Source: a bacterium
Lineage (GTDB): Archaea; Nanoarchaeota; Nanoarchaeia; Woesearchaeales; UBA10216
Length of the DNA: 33,264 nucleotides
Direction of reading: 5' to 3'
NCBI GenBank assembly: GCA_024206195.1
Contig: JAAGZO010000073.1
Location: forward strand, 1-33,264
The position numbers and the translations under genes are program-made. Below, in pieces: positions 5,560-14,556 of the stretch. Position 1 is the first letter of the stretch, and every line of letters starts with the position of its first letter. Under the pieces are notes generated by a model. The model saw only the letters and a program-made list of their open reading frames with translations, was not told the origin of the DNA and searched no databases.

Positions 5560-5948
5560 CAGGGATAATCCTTGCTTGGCGGTATAGTGATTGTAAAATA
5601 AACACAATTGTCCGGAAATGTAGCGCTATGGACAACCGTAGGCTCATTGTAAAACATATCACCAGCACCGTAAGTTTTAGATTCACCGTTCTTGTGCAAT
5701 ATCAGCGAACCCCTTTCGATGAACACATACTCTTTCTCTGAATGAGAATGACTAGGAAACTCACAGCCTTTTGAGTTCCACCATTTGTCAATCCTAAAAC
5801 TATCCCCATCAAAATAAGGCCAACATCTACACTTCCCTTTTTTCATCGGGTACTCGGTGTAATTCCCGTTGTCAGAAAAACTACCCGATGGCTTTGGAAA
5901 GTTGATAGTCTTGGCTATCTCTAAAGCTTCCTTTAGTTCATCATCCAT
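5559..5948 (-). CDS. Cupin-domain protein
   Basis: A single-domain cupin. Motif 1 is intact: H-x-H-x3-E (His67, His69, Glu73) with Gly80, and motif 2 includes GAGD at 94-97 and His107. These residues normally hold a metal ion such as iron, manganese or zinc. Substrate and reaction cannot be told from sequence; cupins include dioxygenases, isomerases and non-enzymatic binding proteins. It lies between the repeat-rich virion protein and the lysis genes in the late operon, so it is expressed late and could act on the cell surface, on sugars of the virion, or as a structural part. Confidence 0.8.
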   Translation of the reverse strand: MDDELKEALEIAKTINFPKPSGSFSDNGNYTEYPMKKGKCRCWPYFDGDSFRIDKWWNSKGCEFPSHSHSEKEYVFIERGSLILHKNGESKTYGAGDMFYNEPTVVHSATFPDNCVYFTITIPPSKDYP

Positions 5949-5955
5949 GATTCAC

Positions 5956-7512
5956 CTACCTAGTAACTGTATAAGTGTATACGCAGTCATCTTCAGGGTC
6001 GGCATCAAATTCAAAGTCAATAAAACCAGCGCCCGGTGTAGCACCAACTCCAACAACCGTTCCTGTTCCGGAGTCAAGTATTGCCCATGTGACATCATCG
6101 GTAGCAAGTACGCCAGACACTACTTTTCTGTTCGTAGCTCCATAAGCAGCATCGGAAGATGTAATTTGAGCTGTTGAGCCAGTATCATGAGCTGTTGCGT
6201 CTGCATCATGGGTATTAAACTTAGCTTTCCAATCGTTTAACCTAGTTACACATAAAGCTAAGGTTGTAGGTGCTGCTGTACTTGTAAGCGAAGCATCTCC
6301 ACCTTCCCCGGCTTCGTGATAAAGCCAAAGAGCTGCAAGTTCCGCATCACCTTCATGAGCGTCATAACTTGTAAGCAATTCAGTTGTTAGCGCAATCAAG
6401 GTTGTCAGGTTTGTAGCATCGGCAGCTACAATTGCTCTAGCTGTGTCAGCCCCGGCAGGATGTTCACCAGCTCCAACGGCTGCATTGGCAGCTGTGACCT
6501 GATGAGTAGTTCCGGTGTCATGTGAAGTAGCGTCAGCATCATGAGCATTAAGCTTGGTTTTAAAATCATTGAGTCTGGTAATACACTCAGCGTAAGTTGT
6601 CGGTGCAGCGGTTGATGCAAGTGAAGTATTCCCGCCTTCCTGTGCTTCATGGAATAACCATGCGCTTGCTAATTCTGCGTCACCTTCATGAGCATCGAAG
6701 TCAGTTAAGAGTTCAGTCACTAAGGTGATGAGTGTCGCAAGGTCTGTAGCATCGGCAGCACTGGTTGTGTTTGTAGCATCGGGTGCAGCTGGATGTTCGC
6801 CTGTACCCACAGCCCCGTCAGCCGTTGCTTCCTGAAACTGCGAACCGGCTGTATGCGGAATGGCATCAGCGTCATGAGTGTTAAACTTTGCTTTAAGGTC
6901 ATTAACCCTAGTAATACACTCAGCCAAGTTTGCCGGTGCAACTGCGCTGGCTAGTGAAGCATCCCCACCTTCAGCTACATGGTGATAAGCCAATGCCCCG
7001 CCACCTTCGGAATCACCTTCATGAGCATCGTAATCTGTAAGAAGTTCGGTAATCAAAGTAATCAAGGTAGCAAGGTTTGTTGCGTCTGCTGCAGCAGTTG
7101 TATTAACTGCATCAGCCGAAGCATGTTCAGCTGTACTTCCACAATGAGAATTGTAAGTAGCCTTGAATGCATTTGCTAAAGCAATCGCAGTAGCAAGACC
7201 CGTTCCACCGTCAGCGCAATGAGCGTTGTACATCGCTTTGCAATCATTCGCCAAAGTAATTGCGCTAGATATTCCAGCTCCGCCACTGGCAATGTGAGTA
7301 TCGAAATCCAACTTACATTCGTTAGCAAGAGTTATTGCCGAACTTAATCCTGCAATATTGTTTTCCCTGCTACTGGTTACAACTGCGGAAGCAGCCACCG
7401 TTGCATATCCGGCTGTAGCAACAAGCGTAAGAATCTCAGACTGCAGGGTGCTTATTTCCGCAGTCGTTAAGAACCTTGCAAGAGTTCTTTGCAAGTCATT
7501 TGAAAATGCCAT
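5956..7512 (-). CDS. His/Asp-rich helical repeat virion-associated protein, 518 aa
   Basis: The ATG has GGGAGG upstream. Residues 1-54 form a helical head. Residues 55-129 are three 25-residue repeats (pattern G-x-x-x-AI-x-LAN-x-x-K-x-x-Y/F-x-x-HC), and residues 141-473 are three 111-residue repeats with no gap between copies. Each contains a TLIxLxTELLTxYDAHEGD helix, an H-E-A-x-EGG stretch and a CxTRLNDxKxKxNxHDADATxH helix. The last 45 residues are a separate beta-type tail. The same repeat module occurs twice inside the large tail protein, so this is probably a virion appendage or a partner of that protein. The regular His and Asp suggest metal binding, but this is inference. Confidence 0.8.
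   Translation of the reverse strand: MAFSNDLQRTLARFLTTAEISTLQSEILTLVATAGYATVAASAVVTSSRENNIAGLSSAITLANECKLDFDTHIASGGAGISSAITLANDCKAMYNAHCADGGTGLATAIALANAFKATYNSHCGSTAEHASADAVNTTAAADATNLATLITLITELLTDYDAHEGDSEGGGALAYHHVAEGGDASLASAVAPANLAECITRVNDLKAKFNTHDADAIPHTAGSQFQEATADGAVGTGEHPAAPDATNTTSAADATDLATLITLVTELLTDFDAHEGDAELASAWLFHEAQEGGNTSLASTAAPTTYAECITRLNDFKTKLNAHDADATSHDTGTTHQVTAANAAVGAGEHPAGADTARAIVAADATNLTTLIALTTELLTSYDAHEGDAELAALWLYHEAGEGGDASLTSTAAPTTLALCVTRLNDWKAKFNTHDADATAHDTGSTAQITSSDAAYGATNRKVVSGVLATDDVTWAILDSGTGTVVGVGATPGAGFIDFEFDADPEDDCVYTYTVTR
6094..7092 (-). repeat. Three 111-residue (333-base) protein-coding repeats
   Basis: Repeat borders are 6760-7092, 6427-6759 and 6094-6426 on the minus strand. 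The anchor (AADAT) falls at residues 141, 252 and 363, exactly 111 apart. The protein copies are clearly related, while the DNA differs at many third positions, so the duplication is old or the protein is under selection. Confidence 0.85.
7126..7350 (-). repeat. Three 25-residue (75-base) protein-coding repeats
   Basis: The LAN anchor falls at residues 62, 87 and 112 of the 518-residue protein. Each unit is a predicted helix with a conserved Y/F-x-x-H ending. This short unit corresponds to the first quarter of the 120-residue insert found in the large tail protein. Confidence 0.82.
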
Positions 7513-7524
7513 AGTAACCTCCCT

Positions 7525-7809
7525 TTATTCATCCTCTAAAGTTCCAGCCAGACCTAGCTGTGAGAGCAATCCATTATCCATAATATACTGCAAGGCTGTT
7601 TCTTTTTGACTAGCAGAGTAAGCGGGTACATCTATAACTATTCTGTCGATTTCCATTCCACCGACACTGCCTTTTAAGGCCACTCCTGTTGCTTCGTTAT
7701 ACAAAGATATATGCGCCTTGCCGACCTCATCGAAATGTATAGCCTTAACTTTTACGTCTGTAAAATTTATAGGACTATAAATCGAATCTAAAACAATTTT
7801 CTTTCCCAT
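7525..7809 (-). CDS. Small virion-region protein, 94 aa
   Basis: GGAGG precedes the ATG. A beta-rich first half (alternating polar and hydrophobic residues, with VKVKAIHFDEVGKAHI) is followed by a PAYSAS loop and a C-terminal helix with a YIMDNGLLSQLGLAG ending. The next gene upstream (76 aa) has the same order of elements and may be a paralogue. Proteins of this size and shape are common in the appendage region of metagenomic podoviruses. I cannot assign a function. Confidence 0.72.
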   Translation of the reverse strand: MGKKIVLDSIYSPINFTDVKVKAIHFDEVGKAHISLYNEATGVALKGSVGGMEIDRIVIDVPAYSASQKETALQYIMDNGLLSQLGLAGTLEDE

Positions 7810-7831
7810 CTTGTCCTCCTGATTATTTAAA

Positions 7832-8062
7832 TTAATCTACCGAGCCAGCTACTTTTCCAGAGCTTATCAAATAAGCCTCTGCTTCCGCTATTTTAGAATT
7901 TGCATAACTTGGCAGATTGAAACTAAAGGTCTTGGTAAACGTAGTATCCCCGCCCATTTCGTGGGCGTAAATAGTGATTTCACCGTTTCTGTTTATCACT
8001 ATCTCGGAAACTACTATCTGCTCTGTTTCTTCTACGTGCGGTGTCGTTAAAGTAATACTCAT
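7832..8062 (-). CDS. Small virion-region protein, 76 aa, possible paralogue of its neighbour
   Basis: GAGG precedes the ATG. The sequence is a compact beta-type domain (VVSEIVINRNGEITIYAHEM) followed by LPSYANSK and a short helix ending in SSGKVAG. The order, spacing and the PxYxxS and xxSGxxAG elements resemble the 94-residue protein next to it. It sits between a fibre-like protein and that neighbour, so a small virion or tail-tip component is plausible. Function not recognised. Confidence 0.7.
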   Translation of the reverse strand: MSITLTTPHVEETEQIVVSEIVINRNGEITIYAHEMGGDTTFTKTFSFNLPSYANSKIAEAEAYLISSGKVAGSVD

Positions 8063-8071
8063 TTTATCCTC

Positions 8072-9499
8072 CTATTGTAAATCTGAAAATTCAATATAAA
8101 AGTCTATCGACCCCTGCGTAGCAGCGTCTAAATCACCTACGGTAGATACTGCATGTGCGTGTATAGCCGTAGTGCCTGAGAAGTTGTGAATATTTGTCTG
8201 CCCCGCAGTAGTAAGCCTAGTGCCTTTATCAGTATCGGCTATCAATTCTACCGCAGCAGCGAAAACATCCGATTCTTCTAGGTACTCATCCACATCACCG
8301 CCACTCTCACCAACAGAGATTTCATAAGAAGCAATCGCCCCACCTATAAACTTAGTTGTGCAATCTGCATAAACATCTTTAATCGATGCACCTGTTGGTA
8401 GGGTAAAAATCAGAATGTCATTCGTGAGTCCTGCTGCTGCAAAATCTGTATAAGCCTTAGTTACTTTAATGCGCTTATAAGAGTAAGTTGAAGTGATACC
8501 ACTATTAGTAACGGTAATTTTAGTGCCAGAGGATATTTTTACATTATTAGCTCCTGAATATCCTCTTGAAAATTGCCAGTCAGAATTTACACCCTGCAAA
8601 TAAGCACCGTTATAAGAATCAATCAAAACGCTTTCCATTAGCTTTAAGTGGTTTGGATACGCACCACTACCTGCGATGGGTATGCCAGCCAATATCATGT
8701 CAAAACCGCCACCAATATCTAACCCACTATCAATAATTCTGTAGGAATTTACGCCAGTACCGTTATCACTAAAAGCAACAGCCGACCCTCCAGATGTCAA
8801 AGATAATTGGAAATTATTTGCCGTTTTATTAACAATATAATAAAGAGTGCCAGTGCTTAATTCGGCTGGCACTGCTCCACCAGAATTATAGAGATAAAGC
8901 ATTTCTCCATCTTCATGCCCATGCGATGAGCTATTAAGCAATTCCGTACCGTGAGTATAAGAGCAAATCCAGCTTTTACCGTCTACAGCCGAAATTGTTT
9001 TTACATTAGCTGAATTTCCAAAAGATATTGTGCCTCCGTCAGTCGTGCCGTTATTCATTGACAGAGATTTAAAATCTTTAAGGTCTACGGTGTTATTATT
9101 TCCACTTATATAGCCGTTCCCTGAAATAGTTATTTTTCCAGCACCATCAAGATTGATTTGTTCGCTGGCATCTATAACTAAATTTCCACCACTTGAGGAA
9201 TAGATTGAATTTGTTTCGGTAGGGTTGTTTGTATTGTGAAAATTAAGACTCCCTACTCCATGCGCTCCACCTACCCAAATTTCTCTAAATCTGGCAGTTG
9301 CCGAGCCTAAATCGTAAATGTCAGTTGTTGCGGGCAACAAATGCCTTGCGACATCTCCGGTCAAATCCATTTTTAATTGGTTAGCAGGGTCATCGTATGT
9401 GACGTTTAATTCAGTAGTGTCAACCCATGCTGCGCCCATATCATCTTGAACTGCCTCCGTAGTTTTACCCGTTGAGGGTAGCACCATATGTTCGCTCAT
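8072..9499 (-). CDS. Tail-fibre-like appendage protein, 475 aa
   Basis: GGGAGG precedes the ATG. The sequence is Ser/Thr/Gly/Asn-rich and beta-type throughout. Around residues 55-78 it has a PATTDIYDLGSATARFREIWV segment, a common joint in phage fibre proteins (YDLGSxxxRFxxIxV). The middle has repeating short beta strands with many Asn and Gly, as in a beta-helix shaft. The last 120 residues form a separate domain with a FxLPTGASIKDVYADC stretch and a His-containing end. It is probably a receptor-binding or baseplate appendage trimer; the receptor is unknown. Confidence 0.7.
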   Translation of the reverse strand: MSEHMVLPSTGKTTEAVQDDMGAAWVDTTELNVTYDDPANQLKMDLTGDVARHLLPATTDIYDLGSATARFREIWVGGAHGVGSLNFHNTNNPTETNSIYSSSGGNLVIDASEQINLDGAGKITISGNGYISGNNNTVDLKDFKSLSMNNGTTDGGTISFGNSANVKTISAVDGKSWICSYTHGTELLNSSSHGHEDGEMLYLYNSGGAVPAELSTGTLYYIVNKTANNFQLSLTSGGSAVAFSDNGTGVNSYRIIDSGLDIGGGFDMILAGIPIAGSGAYPNHLKLMESVLIDSYNGAYLQGVNSDWQFSRGYSGANNVKISSGTKITVTNSGITSTYSYKRIKVTKAYTDFAAAGLTNDILIFTLPTGASIKDVYADCTTKFIGGAIASYEISVGESGGDVDEYLEESDVFAAAVELIADTDKGTRLTTAGQTNIHNFSGTTAIHAHAVSTVGDLDAATQGSIDFYIEFSDLQ

Positions 9500-9511
9500 A
9501 ATAACCTCCCG

Positions 9512-9838
9512 TTATATCTCGCCCTTAACTACATTGTAGGCGTTTAAAGTTCCTGTACTTGATGAAACAGTATAATACAGTCTGTATGCTTTTGACGGTG
9601 CTGCCGTTATTTCCCAAACATGGTCGCCTGCTGCGCCACCGGCTGCAACCGTACTTCCAGTGTATGTACTCCATGTAGTACCGCCATCATTTGAAATCTC
9701 AATTGTAAAATTTCCTGCTGGCGTTCCTGTCCAGATAGCCTGTATGGACAGCATCCCTTTGGAAAGCATATCTATAGACTCGCCAGCGACATCAGCCGTC
9801 ATGCTTCCTGCATTAATGTATTTATAATCTCTATACAT
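9512..9838 (-). CDS. Small beta-sandwich virion protein, 108 aa
   Basis: GGAGG precedes the ATG. The protein is a single small beta domain with a FTIEISNDGGTTWSTYTG segment (the strand-turn-strand of many carbohydrate-binding or decoration folds) and a YRLYYTVSSSTGTL strand pair near the end. There is no signal peptide or membrane segment. Together with its fibre-like neighbour it probably forms part of the tail appendages or a head decoration. The exact role is not recognisable. Confidence 0.65.
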   Translation of the reverse strand: MYRDYKYINAGSMTADVAGESIDMLSKGMLSIQAIWTGTPAGNFTIEISNDGGTTWSTYTGSTVAAGGAAGDHVWEITAAPSKAYRLYYTVSSSTGTLNAYNVVKGEI

Positions 9839-9854
9839 AATAACCTCCGCTAAA

Positions 9855-12800
9855 TTATTTGTTTGCTCTCATTTCTTGAGCTTGGATTCCTGTTTGCATT
9901 TGTTTTGCGCTTTCCTTCAGTGCGCTTTCTTTCGCTTTCCGTTCTTCCTCCATAGTCCTATAGTTCCCCTGTATGATGTCCATGTTCTTAATATTGTATC
10001 CAGCGTCAATATCTAATATCCGATGTAATTTCATTTTAGTTTTATAATCAAGCTTCAACTTGCCATCAGACAATTTCTCAATAACCCTTGCCCTTAGTTC
10101 TTCTTTAAGAGTAGGAAAAACTTGGTCAAGAACTTCGAGTTCTTCGTTGCTAACTCTGTCATGCTGGATGTTAGTCATAATATTATTAGGACTACTAACT
10201 GCTTGCAAATATCGCAAGAACTTTCTTTTTTCTGTGTCAGGTATTCTAAGTTCTCCGTTGGTCTGTTGAGAACGATAGCCTTGAGGAACTTTGCCCATTA
10301 TGAACTGCATTGTCCTTGTAAGCTGTTGGCCAAGAGCGCTTGCAAGCTCAGGAGTGTTTTCTTCTAAAGTCATATTCATGTGAGCAATTCCCCGGTATAA
10401 TTTTTCGGGGTTTCCTCCGTATTCACTTATATTATCTATAACCTGTTCAATCTTTTCGTTGTCACTTCCTTTTAACCCTAGTCCGGTTACTACGGACATG
10501 GGAGCTATGAAGTCAACCGTTTTAAGCTTGCTTGGAATCCCGGCCATAATGTCAGCCGTCTTTCCTACGGTGTTACTAACTGTCCTTATCATTCCATCCA
10601 TACTACGCAATGTAGAAATAACTATACTTGGATGTTTTGCAGCCTTGTAAAGAGCAAGCATCATAGCGCCACCGCCCCATCCTAAACCCGTAATGCTTCC
10701 TATTAAGAATGGTGGCAATGCCGTAACAATGTCTTGTATGGAAAGAGCCGGAGTTGCGTAAAGTTTATGAATGTCAGCGTGATTTTTAGCTATACCCAAA
10801 GTCCTTTCAAAATCATACCTAGAGCCAACTTTACCAATTTTGTTATAATTGATGTCATCTAATTTCGATATATAATCATCTCCCCTTGTGATGAGTTCTT
10901 TGATTCTATTGTAGTCGGTCATATCCCCTTCTCTTGCATCATCAAGCAAAGCTTTCCTGACCTTGTTAAACTTCCATTTCTGAGTTTCCTTGCCAGTTAT
11001 GATTTCAGTTTCCCATTCAAACAAGCTCTTAGTATTTTTCTTGGCGTTGTTGAACCGGTTTAACACTAAGGCATGGCTCTCTATATTGTCAGCTGCTGCC
11101 TGCCCGACTATGTTGTAATCCCTAAAAAGTTCAACATCAATATCATCGTATAGGTCATCGAACATTTGTTTAGCTCTGACCTTACCGGAGTCTACTCCGC
11201 CAGTCTTGATGTCAAGCAACTGCTTCTTAATGCTATATAATTCCTGCCTCATCTTTCTTGTTTTCATAAGCTTGTGCAGTATTTCGTCTGATGTCACAGG
11301 AACTTTTGATAGTGCCTCTATTGATGGAGTTGAATACATTTGAGTTTCACTTGGTACATCAAACATATCAGGGGATTCGTATCTCTTTTTTATATAAGAC
11401 TTAGCCGGGATTCTTTTCTTTTGTTTTGCTGACAACTGAGGGAAAACATCATCCTCATGAGTTTTCACTTTTCGTGACTTCCTGAATCTCTGGAAGGCTT
11501 TCTTGTCCAACTTATAGAACTCTTGCCTTGCTATATTTATTTCGTCTATAAATTGAGTAACCTGAGAAGATGAATCATTAAAATGTTCGTTAAGGCTTCC
11601 CCTTGTTATCTTGGTGGGCTTCTTAACCCCTTTGTACCAAACCTGTTTGTTTTTCAAGTCTACTCTTGAAATCCTCTGAGGGTCTTTCATGGTAGCCTTT
11701 ATGAACTTCTCTATCTTTCCATTGTTCCCAAAATAGTTATTCAATATAGACGATGCTTCGCTAGACATCTCAGGGTTGTCAATAAAATTCTGTCTTATGG
11801 AGTCAGTGATTTTATTCTTCTTGCCAATATCAAAAATTTCCTTGTCAGCTTCCTCTATGAAGTCTGTAATTTTCTGCAATCCAGCTTTGTCTTTTTCGCC
11901 ACCAACCATTTTATGAATATGTCTGTCCGTATTGTTCGCAAAGTCATGCGCCTCATCCCATTCTTTCCTGACAAAATCATCGGTCATGTTAAGCCACTTC
12001 TTTATAGACTTAGGTGACTTCTTTGAAATCTTTCCCCATTTATTATAGAAGGAATCAAGAATCTTTCCGCCATTAGGTACTCTTGCTACTTTCCCTATTT
12101 GCCCCAATCCTTTGCCGATTATCGGTATGCCACCGCCAGTTAAAGCTCCGAACAACATTGTATTGAATCCATGATTGAATGTAATCTTCTCGGCTGCAAT
12201 ATCTTTTCTTCCAAGCTGTGCCTCTGACATCAGCGAGTGAACTCCATACGCAGAGCCTTCAGTTGCGTATGCTCCTATTTTTCCTAAGAACTGTGAGCGC
12301 AATTTCTTAGCAAGAGTCTTTTCAAGTATCCTAGTTCCGGCAGCCAATGCTCTTGGTGCAAAAGTAGCTGCCCTTGCAGTTCTAGCAGTCAGCGCAAGTT
12401 TTCCAGCATTCACTTCGCCAGCACCGGGGATTAAAAATGAACCAAGTATTCCTAAGCCACCACCAACAACATGCCTTTTTATTGGATGTTCTTCGGCTCT
12501 GATTGATTCTGATTCAGGGTCTATCCATCCAAGATTCTTTCCTATAAGATTGCCAACTCCGAATGTTCCGGTATCAAGAGCGCCTTCGACTATAGACTTC
12601 GCACCCTCTGCTGCAGAATCTTTTATCTTTCCTATCTTAGCGCCCCTTCGCATTGAACCAGTTGTTCCGAAGGTATAGCCTTGCTCTAAGTAAGTTGGTA
12701 TTTCACCGGAAGGAATGGCTACTGCAACGCCATCCTTGTTAATCATTCCTATTTCTTGCTCGGCATCTTGGAAGTCATATCTTCCAGACGCAATTAAATC

Positions 12801-12863
12801 GTAGACTCTATCTATAGGAGCGTTAACAGCCTTCTTAGTATTTTTATCAATTAATAGTGGCAT
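9855..12863 (-). CDS. Large internal virion (ejection) protein, 1002 aa
   Basis: The size and position after two smaller internal-type proteins match the DNA-ejection proteins of podoviruses (T7 gp14-16 and P22 gp7/16/20 as functional models). Residues about 1-70 contain a PIDRVYDLIASGRY / IPTYLEQGYTF pair, an element I have seen repeated in ejection proteins of environmental phages. Gly-rich hydrophobic segments lie at about 128-150, 236-258 and 705-735, and could insert in the host membrane. The rest is helical and basic. There is no lytic transglycosylase motif that I can see. The start overlaps the previous stop (TAATG). Confidence 0.72.
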   Translation of the reverse strand: MPLLIDKNTKKAVNAPIDRVYDLIASGRYDFQDAEQEIGMINKDGVAVAIPSGEIPTYLEQGYTFGTTGSMRRGAKIGKIKDSAAEGAKSIVEGALDTGTFGVGNLIGKNLGWIDPESESIRAEEHPIKRHVVGGGLGILGSFLIPGAGEVNAGKLALTARTARAATFAPRALAAGTRILEKTLAKKLRSQFLGKIGAYATEGSAYGVHSLMSEAQLGRKDIAAEKITFNHGFNTMLFGALTGGGIPIIGKGLGQIGKVARVPNGGKILDSFYNKWGKISKKSPKSIKKWLNMTDDFVRKEWDEAHDFANNTDRHIHKMVGGEKDKAGLQKITDFIEEADKEIFDIGKKNKITDSIRQNFIDNPEMSSEASSILNNYFGNNGKIEKFIKATMKDPQRISRVDLKNKQVWYKGVKKPTKITRGSLNEHFNDSSSQVTQFIDEINIARQEFYKLDKKAFQRFRKSRKVKTHEDDVFPQLSAKQKKRIPAKSYIKKRYESPDMFDVPSETQMYSTPSIEALSKVPVTSDEILHKLMKTRKMRQELYSIKKQLLDIKTGGVDSGKVRAKQMFDDLYDDIDVELFRDYNIVGQAAADNIESHALVLNRFNNAKKNTKSLFEWETEIITGKETQKWKFNKVRKALLDDAREGDMTDYNRIKELITRGDDYISKLDDINYNKIGKVGSRYDFERTLGIAKNHADIHKLYATPALSIQDIVTALPPFLIGSITGLGWGGGAMMLALYKAAKHPSIVISTLRSMDGMIRTVSNTVGKTADIMAGIPSKLKTVDFIAPMSVVTGLGLKGSDNEKIEQVIDNISEYGGNPEKLYRGIAHMNMTLEENTPELASALGQQLTRTMQFIMGKVPQGYRSQQTNGELRIPDTEKRKFLRYLQAVSSPNNIMTNIQHDRVSNEELEVLDQVFPTLKEELRARVIEKLSDGKLKLDYKTKMKLHRILDIDAGYNIKNMDIIQGNYRTMEEERKAKESALKESAKQMQTGIQAQEMRANK

Positions 12864-14542
12864 TAGTTATTCCCTATTTCGTCAACAGCTACCTTTCTAG
12901 GAGCTTTCCTTTTCTTACCGCTGCTGCCTAACATTTGCTGATACGACTTGAATGCCATATCCCAAGCTCCGCCAGCTGCAGACCTTAGTCCGGCTATCTT
13001 CCCTAATCGAGCCAATCTCTTTTGCTCAAGAACTTCAGGAGTATCACCTATCCTTGCAAAGTATTGCTGTTCGCCTCTTATGTATTCACTGTCGGAAATA
13101 GCAGCTCCGGATTCTCTCCTTAGTATCGCATTAATAAAATGGGTTTCAGCTTGCATTTGTCTTTTAAGCAACGGACTCTTGAAGGCTTGAGGAAGTATGC
13201 GACCACCTGAAGCCATCCATGATTGAGGTCTATGACCGCCTTCGTATATCTCTGTAAAGTCATCCTCAGCCTGAGTCATGGAAAGTCCAAATCCTGCAGC
13301 CTCATGCTGCCATTGTTTTAAGTCTGCACCCTGACCTGTCTGGTTTTTATATATTTTAGAAAGTGATTCAGCAAACCCCATGTAAGCCTCTTGCCTTTTC
13401 TGGTTTAAAAGCCCCATCGCTTTTGTTCCGTTTGCTTTTACTAAATCTGACTTTGACGCATTTACCAAGCTTTCCATTTTAAGTTTGGCGACATCAAGCA
13501 TGGCAACCTTAGATGCTTGTTGAGCAACATTCATGTTGCCCCATTTCTTATACATTTGGTTTACGACATTGAACCTCATGCTGACCTCAGTGCCTTTTTT
13601 TTGTATTTGCATTTTCTGCGCATCAATGTTTTGGTCGATTGCTCTCATTACTACATCAAGCGCTGGATTCCCTTCTCTGTCTAAAGCTGCACTCGAAGCT
13701 GAACCAAGCATGATTGATATTCCTGCAAGAGCCTTGCCCCAAACATTCATGTTTTTCCAATACATTCTAGGGTCTACTTTTGATTCTTTATATTCAGCAA
13801 TTGTGTCCTCAAGAGCTTTTTCATCTTCGGCTATCTTGGACATAAGATTGTCTTGCTCAAATTCATCTTGAATTTTTTTAGCTCCCATTGCATTCGCTAG
13901 GCTCTCATAGTGCATGTTGGCCTTTTTATGAAATTCACCTTGAGCTTTTGTTTCTGCTTCTAGCCCTGACTGCATTTGGTCGAATGCCGTTTTAAGTCCG
14001 CCAATTCCCGGTATATCTCCGTATCCTGTTCCGCTTCCTACATCGCCATCAAGGATACTAGAGCCGTCAGGGGCTTCGGGTTTTATTTTGTTAAAAGCCG
14101 TTATCACATTTCCCATTGAGTCTATCTGCCCTGTAGCTTTCGCTTTGTCGTATTCTCCCTGAACAACGTCAGCTGACTTAACGCCTGCCATCGTACCTTT
14201 GTCATCGTAAATAACCTGAGATTCGGGAACAGGAATAGGCTCATATGTTTTCTCTTTAGGGTATCGGCTGGAATACGCAAATTCATTTCTAGGGTTGTAT
14301 ATAGCTTCGGATGCAACTTCCTCAGTGTAGTTCTTAAAATCCTCATTGGTCGGTGGCTCAGGGTCAGGAGTAAAATGAACTTGGCCGGGAGTTGTTCCGG
14401 CTTCAGGTACTTCCATCGTACTGTCATAAGGATAGCGTTCTCTCGCAAACTTAGTATCTCTTACTTCACCGGTTTTAGTTCCTAAGTCGTTAAATATATC
14501 AAGCCATCCATTTTTATTTTGACTCTTTCTTGAAAATGCCAT
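12863..14542 (-). CDS. Internal virion (ejection) protein, 559 aa
   Basis: The first 150 residues are polar, Pro-rich and probably disordered. A long helical region follows, with one membrane-like segment at about 268-287 (WGKALAGISIMLGSAS). Near residues 470-500 is the motif RRESGAAISDSEY, then a YFxxxGDxPEVLEQK stretch; this (RESGAAI, YF, GD, QK) is a block I know from internal proteins of many metagenomic podoviruses. The C-terminus is Lys/Arg-rich. It probably travels in the capsid and forms part of the ejection channel. Its end overlaps the 1002-residue gene. Confidence 0.7.
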   Translation of the reverse strand: MAFSRKSQNKNGWLDIFNDLGTKTGEVRDTKFARERYPYDSTMEVPEAGTTPGQVHFTPDPEPPTNEDFKNYTEEVASEAIYNPRNEFAYSSRYPKEKTYEPIPVPESQVIYDDKGTMAGVKSADVVQGEYDKAKATGQIDSMGNVITAFNKIKPEAPDGSSILDGDVGSGTGYGDIPGIGGLKTAFDQMQSGLEAETKAQGEFHKKANMHYESLANAMGAKKIQDEFEQDNLMSKIAEDEKALEDTIAEYKESKVDPRMYWKNMNVWGKALAGISIMLGSASSAALDREGNPALDVVMRAIDQNIDAQKMQIQKKGTEVSMRFNVVNQMYKKWGNMNVAQQASKVAMLDVAKLKMESLVNASKSDLVKANGTKAMGLLNQKRQEAYMGFAESLSKIYKNQTGQGADLKQWQHEAAGFGLSMTQAEDDFTEIYEGGHRPQSWMASGGRILPQAFKSPLLKRQMQAETHFINAILRRESGAAISDSEYIRGEQQYFARIGDTPEVLEQKRLARLGKIAGLRSAAGGAWDMAFKSYQQMLGSSGKKRKAPRKVAVDEIGNN

Positions 14543-14556
14543 TTAAACCTCCATCC

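Noticed and set aside
13261..13280. CTGAGTCATG resembling the operator
   Set aside because: One mismatch and inside the coding region of an internal virion protein; no promoter nearby.
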